Shown: positions 1 through 10,553 of the stretch, one piece after another
How the letters are laid out: the number at the start of each line of letters is the position of its first letter
Numbering within the stretch: position 1 is the first letter of the stretch
DNA from: Rhizobiales bacterium dw_265
GTDB taxonomy: Bacteria; Pseudomonadota; Alphaproteobacteria; Micropepsales; Micropepsaceae
Reading direction: 5' to 3'
DNA length: 64,000 nucleotides
Assembly (NCBI GenBank): GCA_018449595.1
Contig: JAAVUU010000002.1
Location: 718,756 to 782,755, forward strand
Translations under genes and position numbers: made by a program
Notes under the pieces: model-generated
The model's input: the letters and a program-made list of their open reading frames with translations, nothing else
Database searches by the model: none
What the model was told of the DNA's origin: nothing

Positions 1-1919
1 AAGCCCGCGAAATCCTCGCCGAAATAGAAGGTCGAGCCGGAGGTGGGTTTGCGGTAATCGTCCAGGTTGTTGTAGCTGTAGGTGAAGCCGATGATCGAGC
101 CGTTCAGGGTGCCCGCCGCCAGCTGCACGTCCAGCGGCGCGCCGGCATAGGGCGAGACCTTTTCGATCTTGTAGGTATAGCGCAGCGCCACGCTGGAGAA
201 TTCCGAGATCGGGAAGCCCAGGCGCAGCACCGCCGCGGTGGTGTCGCTCTGGTAGGTGGCCTGGTCGAAATTGGTCTGGGTTTCGTACAGGTCGAAGCCC
301 GCCGCCAGTTCGCGGTCCAGGAAATAGGGTTCGGTGAAGCTGGCGACGATCTGCTTGGTGATGTACGAGGCCTGCAGCGACACGCGCACGCTCTGGCCGC
401 GGCCGAACCAGTTGGAGTCCGAATAGGTGACTTCGCCCAGGAGCGAGGTGGTCGAGGAATAGCCCAGGCCGACCGACAGCTGGCCGGTGGACTGTTCGGT
501 GACATTGACGGTCAGGTTGGTGCGGTCGGGCTGGCTGCCCGGCACGTTCTTGACATCGACATTGCTGAAAAAGCCCAGGCCGCGGATGCGGGTGCGCGAG
601 CGGTCCACCAGCACGCGGTTGAAGGCGTCGCCCTCCTGCAGGCGGAACTGGCGGCGGATGATCTTGTCCAGGGTGCGGGTGTTGCCCGCGATATTGATCT
701 TCTCGATATAGACGCGCGGGCCCTGGGCGATCTCGAACAGCAGGTCGATGGTGTGGGTCTTGGCATCGCGCTTGATGCGGGGATGGACTTCGGCGAAGGC
801 ATAGCCCTTGGTGCCGGCGGCGTTGGTCAGGCTGTCGATCGCCTTCTGCACCGCGTCCTGGGAATAGATGTCGCCGCTGGCGGCGGCGATCATCGGCCTG
901 AGCTGGGCGGCGGGCAGTTCGCGGATCTTGGAATCCACCTCGATCTTGCCGAACTGGTACTTCACGCCCTCCTCGACCGTGAAGTTGATGTAGAAGCTTT
1001 TCTTGTCGGGGGTGAGCGCGGCCACCGCCGACAGCACCTTGAAGTCGGCATAGCCGTGATTGATGTAATAGCGGCGCAGGCTTTCGCGGTCGAACTGCAG
1101 CCGGTCGGGATCGTAATTGTCGTTGCTGGCGAGGAATTTGTACCAGCGGCTTTCCTCGGTCGCGATCTGGCCCTTCAGGGTGTCGTCGCCGAACACCTTG
1201 TTGCCGATGAAGTTGATGCGGCTGACGCCGGTGGTGGGGCCGTCGGTGATGGAGAAGATCAGGTCGACGCGGTTCTGCGGCCGCTGGATGATCTGGGGAT
1301 CGACGCGGGCGGCGAACTTGCCGTTGCGGCGGTACAGTTCGATGATGCGCTGGACGTCGGCCTGCACCTTGGCGCGGGTGAACACCGCGCGCGGCTTGAT
1401 CTGAACCTCCTTGGTGAGGTCCTTGTCGGACACCTTGGAATTGCCCTCGAACACCACCTGGTTGACGATGGGGTTCTCGGTGACCCGGATGGTCAGGGTG
1501 CCGGTGGCGGGCACGAAGCTGGTCTTGACGTCGGAGAAGAGTCCGGTGGCGGTCAAGGCCTTCAGCGCCTGGTCGACATCGGCCGGGGTGTAATTGTCGC
1601 CCTCGCGCACGCCGACATAGGTCAGCACGGTGCCCGGCTCGACGCGCTGGGTGCCGCGCACCACGATATGCTGGATGACGTGTACCGCCTGGCCGGGCGT
1701 CGCCGCCGCGGCATCTGGATTGGCGGCGGCGGCGGCGGAATTGGCGTTGCTGACGGCGGCGGCGGCATCGGCATTCACCGGCTGCTGCTTGTTGAGATCC
1801 TTGGCGCGGTCGGCGGCGCCCTCGCGTATCTGGGCCTCGGCCGGGGCTACAGCCAGGGCCAGGCACAAGCCGGCGGAGGTCGCGCGCAACAACCTGCTTC
1901 TAAGGCGCAAAATCCGCAT
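1..1919 (-). CDS. bamA: Outer membrane protein assembly factor BamA (3' end beyond window)
   Basis: BamA is the Omp85 barrel that inserts beta-barrel proteins into the outer membrane. The frame is open from an ATG at 1919 to the left edge, giving about 639 residues and lacking the C-terminal part of the barrel. Residues 1-31 form a signal peptide (basic start MRILRLRSRLLR, hydrophobic core, cleavage near APAEA). An Ala/Asn-rich linker follows, and POTRA repeats begin near residue 60 with VIQHIVVRGTQRVEPG, a typical first POTRA. The barrel starts after about residue 420. It is the last visible gene of the rpsB-to-bamA operon, 52 bases after rseP. I see no strong Shine-Dalgarno before the ATG, but the signal peptide fixes this start well. 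Confidence 0.95.
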   Translation of the reverse strand, partial: MRILRLRSRLLRATSAGLCLALAVAPAEAQIREGAADRAKDLNKQQPVNADAAAAVSNANSAAAAANPDAAAATPGQAVHVIQHIVVRGTQRVEPGTVLTYVGVREGDNYTPADVDQALKALTATGLFSDVKTSFVPATGTLTIRVTENPIVNQVVFEGNSKVSDKDLTKEVQIKPRAVFTRAKVQADVQRIIELYRRNGKFAARVDPQIIQRPQNRVDLIFSITDGPTTGVSRINFIGNKVFGDDTLKGQIATEESRWYKFLASNDNYDPDRLQFDRESLRRYYINHGYADFKVLSAVAALTPDKKSFYINFTVEEGVKYQFGKIEVDSKIRELPAAQLRPMIAAASGDIYSQDAVQKAIDSLTNAAGTKGYAFAEVHPRIKRDAKTHTIDLLFEIAQGPRVYIEKINIAGNTRTLDKIIRRQFRLQEGDAFNRVLVDRSRTRIRGLGFFSNVDVKNVPGSQPDRTNLTVNVTEQSTGQLSVGLGYSSTTSLLGEVTYSDSNWFGRGQSVRVSLQASYITKQIVASFTEPYFLDRELAAGFDLYETQTNFDQATYQSDTTAAVLRLGFPISEFSSVALRYTYKIEKVSPYAGAPLDVQLAAGTLNGSIIGFTYSYNNLDDYRKPTSGSTFYFGEDFAG

Positions 1920-1971
1920 CCTAAGTCGGCCAACTCGTCTTTTGGGGTCCGCGAGCGACGGACGCCTGTTT

Positions 1972-3114
1972 TCAGAAAAGATTCAGCCGGACCAGGTCAT
2001 TCCAGGTCGTCAGGAGCATTAACCCCAGCACCAAAACCAGCCCAAGCCGAAATCCGACGTCCTGGGCCCGCTCACCGAGCGGACGCCCCAAAACAGCTTC
2101 GCATCCATAGTACAGAAGATGCCCCCCGTCGAGGAGCGGAATGGGGAAAAGATTGGCGAGCCCGATGCTTACAGAAAGTATAGCCACCAGATTGAGGAGC
2201 GGCAGGAAACCGAAATCCGCCACCTGGCGGGTCATCTGGGCAATTCCGGCGGGCCCGCGAAGCTGGTCGGCCGAGCCATGGCCCATGACCAGCTGGGCGA
2301 TGCCCAGAATGGTGGTTTTCAGGATGTTCCAGGTCTGCGAACAGGCCGCGGCGAAAGCGCCCACGGGCCCGTAATGCTCCCGGATGACCGGGGCATGGAC
2401 GTCCGGGCGTACCCCGATCACCATCTGGCTGGTGTCGTTGCCCAGCACGTCGCGGGTCCTGGTCAGCCGGGGCGTGACCCAGAGGGTGATCTCATGGCCC
2501 GCCCGCTGGATGCCCACCGCCAGGGGCTGGCCGCCGCTGATGGAGATGATCTCGGGCAGCTGCTGGAAATCGGTGATGGCGGTGGAATCGATTCGGGTCA
2601 CCCGGTCGCCGGGCCTGATGCCGGCGGCTTGCGCCGCGCTGCCCTTGGTCACCTGGCCGATGATGGGGGTGATGACGATGTGGCCGCTGTACAGGAACAG
2701 GCCGGTCAAGAGCACGATGGCGAGGATGAAGTTGGCGAACGGCCCGGCGGCGGCGACCAGCGCGCGCTGGCCGACGGGCTTCAGCGCCAGGGTGCCTTCG
2801 CGCTCCGCGACCGTCATCCTGGCGGTGGCGGCGGGGTCGGGACGCGAGGAAGCGTCGGCATCGCCGGCGAACTTCACATAGCCGCCGATGGGCAGCCAGC
2901 TGACTTTCCAGCGGGTGCCGCGCTTGTCGTTCCAGCCGAAGATTTCCTTGCCGAAGCCGACCGAGAAGACATCCACCTTCACGCTGAAGGCGCGCGCCAT
3001 CAGGAAATGGCCCAGCTCATGGAAGAACACCACCAGGGTGATGACGAATAGAAAGGCCGGCAGGCCCAGCGGGGTCCAGTCGATCAGGCCGCGAATCGCT
3101 TCGACGATATGCAT
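1972..3114 (-). CDS. rseP: Site-2 intramembrane zinc metalloprotease RseP
   Basis: RseP cleaves anti-sigma factors and remnant signal peptides within the inner membrane. The 380-residue protein has the zinc motif HELGH at residues 32-36 in the first membrane helix. One PDZ-like region lies near residues 125-200 (GIRPGDRVTRID), and the C-terminal motif LFPIPLLDGGH supplies the third zinc ligand. One PDZ domain is usual for the shorter alphaproteobacterial form; E. coli has two. It starts one base after the dxr stop and precedes bamA, the classic envelope-stress placement. Confidence 0.95.
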   Translation of the reverse strand: MHIVEAIRGLIDWTPLGLPAFLFVITLVVFFHELGHFLMARAFSVKVDVFSVGFGKEIFGWNDKRGTRWKVSWLPIGGYVKFAGDADASSRPDPAATARMTVAEREGTLALKPVGQRALVAAAGPFANFILAIVLLTGLFLYSGHIVITPIIGQVTKGSAAQAAGIRPGDRVTRIDSTAITDFQQLPEIISISGGQPLAVGIQRAGHEITLWVTPRLTRTRDVLGNDTSQMVIGVRPDVHAPVIREHYGPVGAFAAACSQTWNILKTTILGIAQLVMGHGSADQLRGPAGIAQMTRQVADFGFLPLLNLVAILSVSIGLANLFPIPLLDGGHLLYYGCEAVLGRPLGERAQDVGFRLGLVLVLGLMLLTTWNDLVRLNLF

Positions 3115-3115
3115 G

Positions 3116-4354
<1,239 letters not shown>

Positions 4355-4364
4355 GCCCGCGTCC

Positions 4365-5219
4365 TCATGAATGCCCGCCGAACATGGGGTTGAGATGCAG
4401 GCCGAACACCAGCAGCGCCAGCACTGTGCCGGCGGCGAACAGCGAATCGACGCGGTCCAGCACCCCGCCATGGCCGGGGATCAAGGCGCCGGAATCCTTG
4501 GCGTTGAAACGGCGCTTGACCAGGGATTCAAACAGGTCGCCGGCATGGGCGGTGAAACTGAAGACAAAGGCGAACAGCATGGCGAGCAACACATTGAATC
4601 CGAAAAAGGCGATATAAAGACCGAACACCAGCGCCGCGGTGACGCTGCCGCCGATGGTGCCGGCCCAGGTCTTGCCGGGCGACAGGCGCGGCGCCATTTT
4701 CCGGCCGCCGATCAGCTTGCCGAACACCAGCGCGCCGGTGTCGGTGGCCCAGACGATCAGGAACAGCCCCAGCACGATCAGCGCACCCTGGGACGGCAAC
4801 GCCCGCAGCGCCACGATGGCCACGGCGGGAATGCCGACATACAGCACCCCGCCGGCATGCCAGAAGGGATTGCCGCCGCGCCGCCGCGCCACCAAAAACA
4901 CCGCGACCGCGCCGGCGGCCAGGGCCGCGAAAGCAACCGGCACCAGCCGCAGCAGCACACAGGCGATGGCCAGCGCCACCGCCCCCGCGGTGACGATGGT
5001 CTGGACATGCAGGGGCGGGTGTTCGATCGCGGGCGAACCCACCAGCCGGTGCCATTCGCGGGCCGCCAGCAGGATCAGCAATCCGGTCAGGACGGCAAAG
5101 CCGGAGACGCTGGCGAACAGCACCGCGATGGCGGTGACCGCCATGAACAGCCCGAACAGCACCCGCAGGAAGCCTTCGCTGGCGCTGCGCGGGACCGGGG
5201 CGGATTGCTGCTGGGTCAT
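4365..5219 (-). CDS. cdsA: Phosphatidate cytidylyltransferase (CDP-diglyceride synthase)
   Basis: CdsA makes CDP-diacylglycerol from phosphatidic acid and CTP at the inner membrane. The 284-residue protein is almost entirely hydrophobic, with about seven or eight membrane segments. It ends with the family signature SLVKRRFNAKDSG followed by PGHGGVLDRVDS, which carries the metal-binding Asp residues. The ATG at 5219 (MTQQQSAP) lies two bases after the uppS stop, so translational coupling is likely. The longer upstream frame is uppS shadow. Confidence 0.95.
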   Translation of the reverse strand: MTQQQSAPVPRSASEGFLRVLFGLFMAVTAIAVLFASVSGFAVLTGLLILLAAREWHRLVGSPAIEHPPLHVQTIVTAGAVALAIACVLLRLVPVAFAALAAGAVAVFLVARRRGGNPFWHAGGVLYVGIPAVAIVALRALPSQGALIVLGLFLIVWATDTGALVFGKLIGGRKMAPRLSPGKTWAGTIGGSVTAALVFGLYIAFFGFNVLLAMLFAFVFSFTAHAGDLFESLVKRRFNAKDSGALIPGHGGVLDRVDSLFAAGTVLALLVFGLHLNPMFGGHS

Positions 5220-5221
5220 GG

Positions 5222-5962
5222 TCACGCCACGGCCCCGGAATCCAGCGTATCCAGCGCCCCGAAGCGGCGCTCCCGCGCCGTGAACTGCCCCATCGCCGCC
5301 GTCAGCGCGGCGCGGTCGAAATCGGGCCAGTGGGTGTCGAGGAACAAAAGTTCGGCATAGGCCGACTGCCACAGCAGGAAGTTGGACAGCCGGTGTTCGC
5401 CCGAGGTGCGGATCACCAGGTCCGGCGCCGGCAAGGCCGAGGTGAACAGGCGGGTGGCGAACAGTTCCGGTGTGATGGTTTCGGGGTCCAGCCGTCCGTC
5501 CTTGGCGGCGCGCGCCAGTTCCTGGGCGGCGGCGGCGATCTCCTCCTGCCCGCCATAGTCGAAGGCGAAGGTCAGGTTCATGCCGGTGTTGGGAGCGGTG
5601 CGGGATTCGGAATCCTGGATCATCTGCTGGATGTCCGGCGCGACCCGCCCGCGATGGCCGATGATGCGCATGCGGACATTGCGCTCGACCAGTTCGTCCA
5701 TGTCGCTGCGGAAATAGGCGCGGAACAGCCCCATCAGGGCCCCGACCTCGGTCTTGGGCCGCTTCCAGTTCTCGCTCGAAAAGGCGAACAGGGTCAGGTT
5801 TTCAAGGCCAAGGTCGCAGGCGGCGCGCACGGTCTCGCGCACCGCGCCCATGCCGGCATAATGCCCCGCCTCGCGCGGCAGGTGCCGCTTCTTCGCCCAG
5901 CGTCCATTGCCGTCCATGATGATGGCGACATGCTTGGGAAGGGGCATCTGCGGCGGCTTCAT
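5222..5962 (-). CDS. uppS: Undecaprenyl diphosphate synthase
   Basis: UppS is the cis-prenyltransferase that extends farnesyl diphosphate with isopentenyl diphosphate to C55-PP, the lipid carrier for peptidoglycan. The 246 residues include the catalytic block HVAIIMDGNGRWA near residues 10-22, the helix FAFSSENWKRP, and the C-terminal DLVIRTSGEHRLSNFLLWQ motif. The start at 5962 is preceded by AAGGAAAATA. It lies between frr and cdsA, as in most proteobacteria. Confidence 0.96.
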   Translation of the reverse strand: MKPPQMPLPKHVAIIMDGNGRWAKKRHLPREAGHYAGMGAVRETVRAACDLGLENLTLFAFSSENWKRPKTEVGALMGLFRAYFRSDMDELVERNVRMRIIGHRGRVAPDIQQMIQDSESRTAPNTGMNLTFAFDYGGQEEIAAAAQELARAAKDGRLDPETITPELFATRLFTSALPAPDLVIRTSGEHRLSNFLLWQSAYAELLFLDTHWPDFDRAALTAAMGQFTARERRFGALDTLDSGAVA

Positions 5963-6002
5963 TATTTTCCTTGTCGCATCTTCTCGCGAAAACGCTCCGG
6001 GT

Positions 6003-6563
6003 TCAAACCTGCATGATCTCCTGCTCCTTGGCATGGAGCACGGTGTCGATATCCTTGATATGGGCGTCGGTCAGCTTCTGCAGCTCGTCGCCCCTGGTGT
6101 GCTGTTCGTCCTCGCCGATCTTCTTGTCTTTCTCGAGGCGCTTGAGCAGGTCCATGCCGTCGCGGCGCACATTGCGCACCGCCACGCGGGCGGCCTCGGC
6201 ATATTTGGCGGCCAGCTTGGAGAGTTCCTTGCGGCGTTCCTGGTTGAGTTCCGGCAGCGGGATGCGCAGGAGCTGGCCGTCCATCTGCGGATTGAGCCCC
6301 AGCCCCGCGTCGCGGATCGCCTTGTCTACCGCCTTGGCCAGGCCCTTGTCCCACACCTGCACGGTAATCATGCGCGCTTCCGGCGTGGCGATGGAACCGA
6401 CCTGGTTGACCGGCACCGTGTTGCCATAGGCCTCGACCTTGACCGGGTCCAGCAGCGCGGCGCTGGCGCGGCCGGTGCGAAGGCCCCCCAGTTCGCTCTT
6501 CAGGGTGACGACCGCGCCATTCATGCGGCGGTCCATCTCGTCCTTGCTATAGGCTTCAGCCAT
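6003..6563 (-). CDS. frr: Ribosome recycling factor
   Basis: RRF splits post-termination ribosomes together with EF-G. The 186-residue length matches the family (about 185). Recognisable blocks are [14 protein letters not shown], the conserved [12 protein letters not shown] strand, and the C-terminal helix with KEQEIMQV. The start at 6563 ([11 protein letters not shown]) has GGAGC six bases upstream. It follows pyrH by 69 bases and precedes uppS. Confidence 0.96.
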   Translation of the reverse strand: MAEAYSKDEMDRRMNGAVVTLKSELGGLRTGRASAALLDPVKVEAYGNTVPVNQVGSIATPEARMITVQVWDKGLAKAVDKAIRDAGLGLNPQMDGQLLRIPLPELNQERRKELSKLAAKYAEAARVAVRNVRRDGMDLLKRLEKDKKIGEDEQHTRGDELQKLTDAHIKDIDTVLHAKEQEIMQV

Positions 6564-6632
6564 GCTTTGCTCCAACCACCCCCGGGGAAAAGACATTACC
6601 CCAAAAGGGGACGCCTTACCCTGTGAGATGCT

Positions 6633-7352
6633 TCACTTTTCTTCGATTATGGTTGCCCGGCCACGGCCCGCCAGCACCTCGGTCAGCGCCCCCGCCTCGG
6701 CCAGCGAGAATACCAGGATGGGGATGCGGTTCTCCCGCGACAGGGAAATCGCCGCCGCATCCATCACCTGAAGATTCTGCGCTAACACCTGATGATAACT
6801 CAGAGAATCGTACCGGATGGCATCCGGAACCTTCTTGGGGTCGGCACTGTAAACACCGTCCACCTGGGTGGCTTTCAGCATGGCGTCACAGTTCATCTCG
6901 GCGGCGCGCAGGGCGGCGGCGGTGTCCGTCGTGAAGAAGGGGTTGCCGGTGCCGGCGGCAAAGATCACCACCCGGCCCTTTTCCATGTGGCGGATGGCCC
7001 GGCGGCGGATATAGGGCTCGCAGACATTGTTCATGGCGATGGCCGACTGGACCCGGCTTTCCAGCCCCACCCGCTCCAGCCCGGCCTGCATCGCCAGCGC
7101 GTTCATCACCGTCGCCAGCATGCCCATATAGTCGGCGGTGGAACGGTCGATGCCCTTGGCCGAGCCGGCCAGGCCGCGAAAGATATTGCCGCCGCCGACC
7201 ACCAGGCAGATTTCGCTGCCGGCGTCATGGGCCTGTTTCACATCGCGGGCGATGCGGTCGATGGTGTCGATGTCGATGCCGAACTGGCCCGCGCCCATCA
7301 ACGCCTCGCCGGAGACCTTGAGCAGGACGCGGGCGTACTTCGGCGTGGTCAT
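6633..7352 (-). CDS. pyrH: UMP kinase
   Basis: PyrH phosphorylates UMP to UDP with ATP and is a hexameric, allosterically controlled enzyme of pyrimidine synthesis. The 239-residue product carries [11 protein letters not shown] near the N-terminus, GGGNIFRG in the nucleotide-binding loop, and the Asp/Thr-rich [13 protein letters not shown] region of amino-acid-kinase-fold proteins. A GTG at 7358 is also in frame, but AGGAG sits five bases before the ATG at 7352, which decides the start. It lies 40 bases downstream of tsf. Confidence 0.95.
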   Translation of the reverse strand: MTTPKYARVLLKVSGEALMGAGQFGIDIDTIDRIARDVKQAHDAGSEICLVVGGGNIFRGLAGSAKGIDRSTADYMGMLATVMNALAMQAGLERVGLESRVQSAIAMNNVCEPYIRRRAIRHMEKGRVVIFAAGTGNPFFTTDTAAALRAAEMNCDAMLKATQVDGVYSADPKKVPDAIRYDSLSYHQVLAQNLQVMDAAAISLSRENRIPILVFSLAEAGALTEVLAGRGRATIIEEK

Positions 7353-7392
7353 GAACACTCCTGAAACCCACCCTCAAGGGGAGGGTAAATTC

Positions 7393-8316
7393 TTACCGCG
7401 TGCCCGCCATCTGGGCGACTTCGTCGGCGAAGTCGGCGTCGGCCTTTTCGATGCCCTCGCCCACCTGGAAGCGGACAAAGCCCTCGATCTCGACCGGGGC
7501 GCCCAGGTCCTTGGAGGCCTTCTCAATCAGCTTGCTGATCTGGGTCTCTCCGTCGATCACGAAGGTCTGCTGCATCAGCACCGTCTCCTCGAAATACTTG
7601 CGCATGCGCCCGACCATCATCTTCTCGACCACGGCTTCCGGCTTGCCCGACTGCAGCGCCAGGTCCTTCTGGATGGCGTATTCGCGGTCCACCACGGCCT
7701 TGTCCATATGGGCCTCGGTCAGCGCCAGCGGCGCGGCGGCGGCGACATGCATGGCCAGCTGCTTGGCCAGGGCCGCCAGCTTGTCCTTGTCGGCGCTGGA
7801 CTTCAGGCCCACCAGGACGCCGATCTTGCCCAGTTCGGGCGAGGCGGGATTGTGGACATAGGCCGCGACCACGCCGGGATCGACCGACAGGGCGGCGGCG
7901 CGGCGCACCGACATGTTCTCGCCGATCCTGGCGACCAGCTCGGTCAGGGTCTGGCGCACGGTGGAGCCGCCCATCGGGGCGGCCAGCAGCTTTTCGAGGT
8001 CGCCGCCTTCCTTGAGCGCCAGCCTGGAGGCGTCCTTGACGAAGGTCTTGAACTCTTCGTTGCGGGCGACGAAGTCGGTCTCGGCATTCACTTCCAACAG
8101 CACGCCGGTACCCGCGTCCACCGCCACCCCGACCAGGCCTTCGGCGGCGGCGCGGCCGGCCTTCTTGGCGGCCTTGGAGATGCCTTTCTTGCGCAGCCAG
8201 TCGATGGCGGCTTCCATGTCGCCGCCGGTTTCCTTCAGCGCCGCCTTGCAGTCCATCATGCCCGCGCCGGTCTTGTCGCGCAGGTCCTTCACCATGCTTG
8301 CGGTGATGTCAGCCAT
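7393..8316 (-). CDS. tsf: Translation elongation factor Ts
   Basis: EF-Ts is the guanine nucleotide exchange factor for EF-Tu. The 307-residue protein begins MADITASMVKDLRDKTGAGM, with the UBA-like N-terminal domain and the conserved DCKAALKETGGDMEAAIDWL block. The TDFVARNEEF motif that contacts EF-Tu follows. The ATG at 8316 has GGAGA upstream; a longer in-frame ATG at 8328 has no such site. It is co-transcribed with rpsB, 66 bases upstream. Confidence 0.97.
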   Translation of the reverse strand: MADITASMVKDLRDKTGAGMMDCKAALKETGGDMEAAIDWLRKKGISKAAKKAGRAAAEGLVGVAVDAGTGVLLEVNAETDFVARNEEFKTFVKDASRLALKEGGDLEKLLAAPMGGSTVRQTLTELVARIGENMSVRRAAALSVDPGVVAAYVHNPASPELGKIGVLVGLKSSADKDKLAALAKQLAMHVAAAAPLALTEAHMDKAVVDREYAIQKDLALQSGKPEAVVEKMMVGRMRKYFEETVLMQQTFVIDGETQISKLIEKASKDLGAPVEIEGFVRFQVGEGIEKADADFADEVAQMAGTR

Positions 8317-8382
8317 GGTCGTCTCCATTCAGAATCATGCTCGCACGCAGTTTCACGCGCGGGCGCAACAAAATCGTAAAAC

Positions 8383-9162
8383 TCAGGCCGTCGCCGGTTC
8401 GGCTTCGACCAGCTGGGGCGAAGTGTCTTCGATCTCTTCGGCGGCGCCCAGGTCCACACCGGCGTCGGTCTGGCCCTGGCTGAGGCCGTCGATCACGGCG
8501 CGGGCGGCCAGGTCGCAATACAGCGCGATGGCGCGGGCGGCGTCGTCATTGCCGGGGATCGGGAAGGCGATGCCGTCGGGATCGCTGTTGGAATCCAGGA
8601 TCGCCATCACCGGGATGCCCAGCTTCTTGGCTTCGGAAATCGCGATGGCTTCCTTGTTGGTGTCGATCACGAACAGCATGTTGGGCACGCCGCCCATTTC
8701 CTTGATGCCGCCCAGCGACTTTTCCAGCTTGTCCTGTTCGCGCAACAGGCCCAGCAGTTCCTTCTTGGTCAGGCCGGACTGTTCGGCGGTGGTCAGCGTT
8801 TCCTCGATCGAGCGCAGGCGGCGGATCGAATGGCTGATGGTCTGCCAGTTGGTGAGCGTGCCGCCCAGCCAGCGATGGTTGACGTAATACTGGGCGCAGC
8901 GCTTGGCGGCGGCGGCGACCGGCTCCGACGCCTGCCGCTTGGTGCCGACAAAAAGAATGCGGCCGCCGCCGGCGGCGACTTCGCGCAGCGCGACCAGCGC
9001 CTGGTGCAACAGGGGCACGGTCTGGGTCAGGTCGAGGATGTGGATGTCGTTGCGCTGGCCGTAGATATAGGGGGCCATTTTCGGGTTCCAGCGCTGCTGG
9101 CGGTGGCCGAAATGAGCACCCGACTCAAGCAGTTGGCGCATGGAAAATTCTGGCAAAGCCAT
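8383..9162 (-). CDS. rpsB: 30S ribosomal protein S2
   Basis: S2 is assembled late into the 30S subunit and helps dock S1. The 259-residue protein has the family opening [20 protein letters not shown], then [28 protein letters not shown] and [18 protein letters not shown]. The C-terminus is Glu-rich. AAAGGAG ends eight bases before the ATG. It is the first gene of the operon extending down to bamA and is probably autoregulated through its structured leader. Confidence 0.97.
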   Translation of the reverse strand: MALPEFSMRQLLESGAHFGHRQQRWNPKMAPYIYGQRNDIHILDLTQTVPLLHQALVALREVAAGGGRILFVGTKRQASEPVAAAAKRCAQYYVNHRWLGGTLTNWQTISHSIRRLRSIEETLTTAEQSGLTKKELLGLLREQDKLEKSLGGIKEMGGVPNMLFVIDTNKEAIAISEAKKLGIPVMAILDSNSDPDGIAFPIPGNDDAARAIALYCDLAARAVIDGLSQGQTDAGVDLGAAEEIEDTSPQLVEAEPATA

Positions 9163-9300
9163 AGTTCAGTCTCCTTTACCGGTTGGCCAGATGCATGGGT
9201 TATCCCTCTTTGTATGGTCGCTCCGGCTTCGCCGACGCTTCCTGGGACACCGGACGGCGACACAGGAACACCCTGCGAAAGCCACCCATGCACGCGAGAT
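9163..9300 (-). promoter_or_regulatory. Candidate structured rpsB leader (S2 autoregulation)
   Basis: About 137 bases of untranslated leader lie between the predicted transcription start and rpsB. A perfect 9-base inverted repeat, ACCCATGCA at 9284-9292 and TGCATGGGT at 9192-9200, can close a long stem. GGCTTTCGC and GGCGAAGCC inside it can form a second helix. Autoregulatory leaders on rpsB mRNA are known in other proteobacteria. That this one is such a leader is inference from position and pairing. Confidence 0.45.
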
Positions 9301-9306
9301 GGCGGG

Positions 9307-9335
9307 CTTATACGGATTCGGGCGCGGGACCGCAA
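9307..9335 (-). promoter_or_regulatory. Candidate housekeeping promoter of the rpsB operon
   Basis: On the minus strand TTGCGG (9335-9330) and TATAAG (9312-9307) are separated by exactly 17 bases, a good match to a sigma-70-type promoter. It faces rpsB and would start transcription near 9300. The divergent acyltransferase gene starts about 100 bases away on the other strand. Confidence 0.5.
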
Positions 9336-9434
9336 GCGCCCGCGGCGCCTTTTTGCCCGCAAAACCCCCGGAAAACCGGGTTTCGGGGCGTCGTTTTCAA
9401 CCTTCTTTAAGCCCCCGCCGCCAGACTTCGCGCC

Positions 9435-10553
9435 ATGACCGGGAAACGCTTCATCGGGCTGGACGGGCTGCGCGGGGTCTGCGCGATCACCGTGATGCTG
9501 TTCCACGCCAGCGGCATGTTCCACAAGGGCCCGATCTTCCAGCATGGCTATCTGGCGGTCGACCTGTTTTTCCTGCTCAGCGGCTTCGTCATTGCCCTGG
9601 GCTATGAGGAGCGCCTGAAGACCGGGAGCGGTTTGCCGCGCTTCCTGCAAAGCCGCGCCCGGCGCCTGCTGCCCGTCTACTGGATCGGCGCGGCCTTCAA
9701 CCTCGCGGTTTTCTTCTGGATGGTGATGTCCGGGAGTTACCCGTCCGGTTTCAGCGGGGCGGTGGTGTGGCTCATCGTGCCGCTCACGACCCTTCTGATG
9801 CTTCCGGCTTTCGGCACGCCCGGCGACAGCTTCTCGCCGGCCATGATGAACGTCACCTGGTCGCTGCTGGTCGAATGGATCGTCAATACCGGCTATGGCG
9901 CCTTCGGCTTTCGCCTGCGCACCCGCACGCTGGCGCTGCTGGCGCTCGCGGGCTGGGCCGCCATGACGGTCGCGGGGTATCACGACGATCGCGGCTGGTG
10001 CCTTGGCATCACCCGCACCGAAGCCCTGACCTTCGGCATGCTGCGCGGCGCGCCATCCTTCCTGGCCGGCGTCGTGCTGTACCGGCTGCACACCCGGCCC
10101 TGGTTCGAGCGCCTGCCCGTCATCGCGCCCGAACTGCTGCTGGCCTTCTGGCTCTGCATTGCGAGCGTCCCCACCTTTTCCGCGACGCCGACCTATGACT
10201 GGATCACGGCGGTCATTCTCAACCCCGCCCTGATGATGCTGATGCTGCGCGCCGAAAGCCGGGCGCCGTCATTCTGCCGCCAGCTCGGCCGCATCTCCTA
10301 TCCGCTTTACGTCGTGCACCCCGGCTTCATCCTGCTGGCGCAGGGTACGCCGCTGTTCGGTCTGAATACCGCGCCCAATCCGCTGCGCGCGAGCCTTGTC
10401 GCGCTGCTGTGCCTTGGCGCGGCCTGGCTGGCCGCCGCCATCGCCGATGCGTTGCCGCGCGGGTTGCCGTTCACGCCACGCGCGCGGGCGGCGATTGCGC
10501 CAAGCGTCCAGGCCTGGAAGGCCAAACGCGTTTCGGCTACACAAAATCCATGA
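9435..10553 (+). CDS. Acyltransferase family 3 membrane protein
   Basis: This is a 372-residue integral membrane acyltransferase of the OafA/YrhL/NodX type, which O-acylates surface sugars or lipids. The opening GLDGLRGVCAITVMLFHA contains the RGV/IA...H signature, with the probable catalytic His in VMLFHA. FFLLSGFVIALGY and RRLLPVYWIGA are the next family blocks, and about ten membrane segments can be drawn. There is no C-terminal SGNH domain. The stop overlaps the start of the aminotransferase (ATGA), so the two are probably translated together. The substrate cannot be inferred. Confidence 0.85.
   Translation: MTGKRFIGLDGLRGVCAITVMLFHASGMFHKGPIFQHGYLAVDLFFLLSGFVIALGYEERLKTGSGLPRFLQSRARRLLPVYWIGAAFNLAVFFWMVMSGSYPSGFSGAVVWLIVPLTTLLMLPAFGTPGDSFSPAMMNVTWSLLVEWIVNTGYGAFGFRLRTRTLALLALAGWAAMTVAGYHDDRGWCLGITRTEALTFGMLRGAPSFLAGVVLYRLHTRPWFERLPVIAPELLLAFWLCIASVPTFSATPTYDWITAVILNPALMMLMLRAESRAPSFCRQLGRISYPLYVVHPGFILLAQGTPLFGLNTAPNPLRASLVALLCLGAAWLAAAIADALPRGLPFTPRARAAIAPSVQAWKAKRVSATQNP

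Noticed and set aside
9369..9393. CCCGG/CCGGG hairpin upstream of the rpsB promoter as a terminator
   Set aside because: It lies between divergent promoters, where no transcript needs to end, and has only a short T-run.
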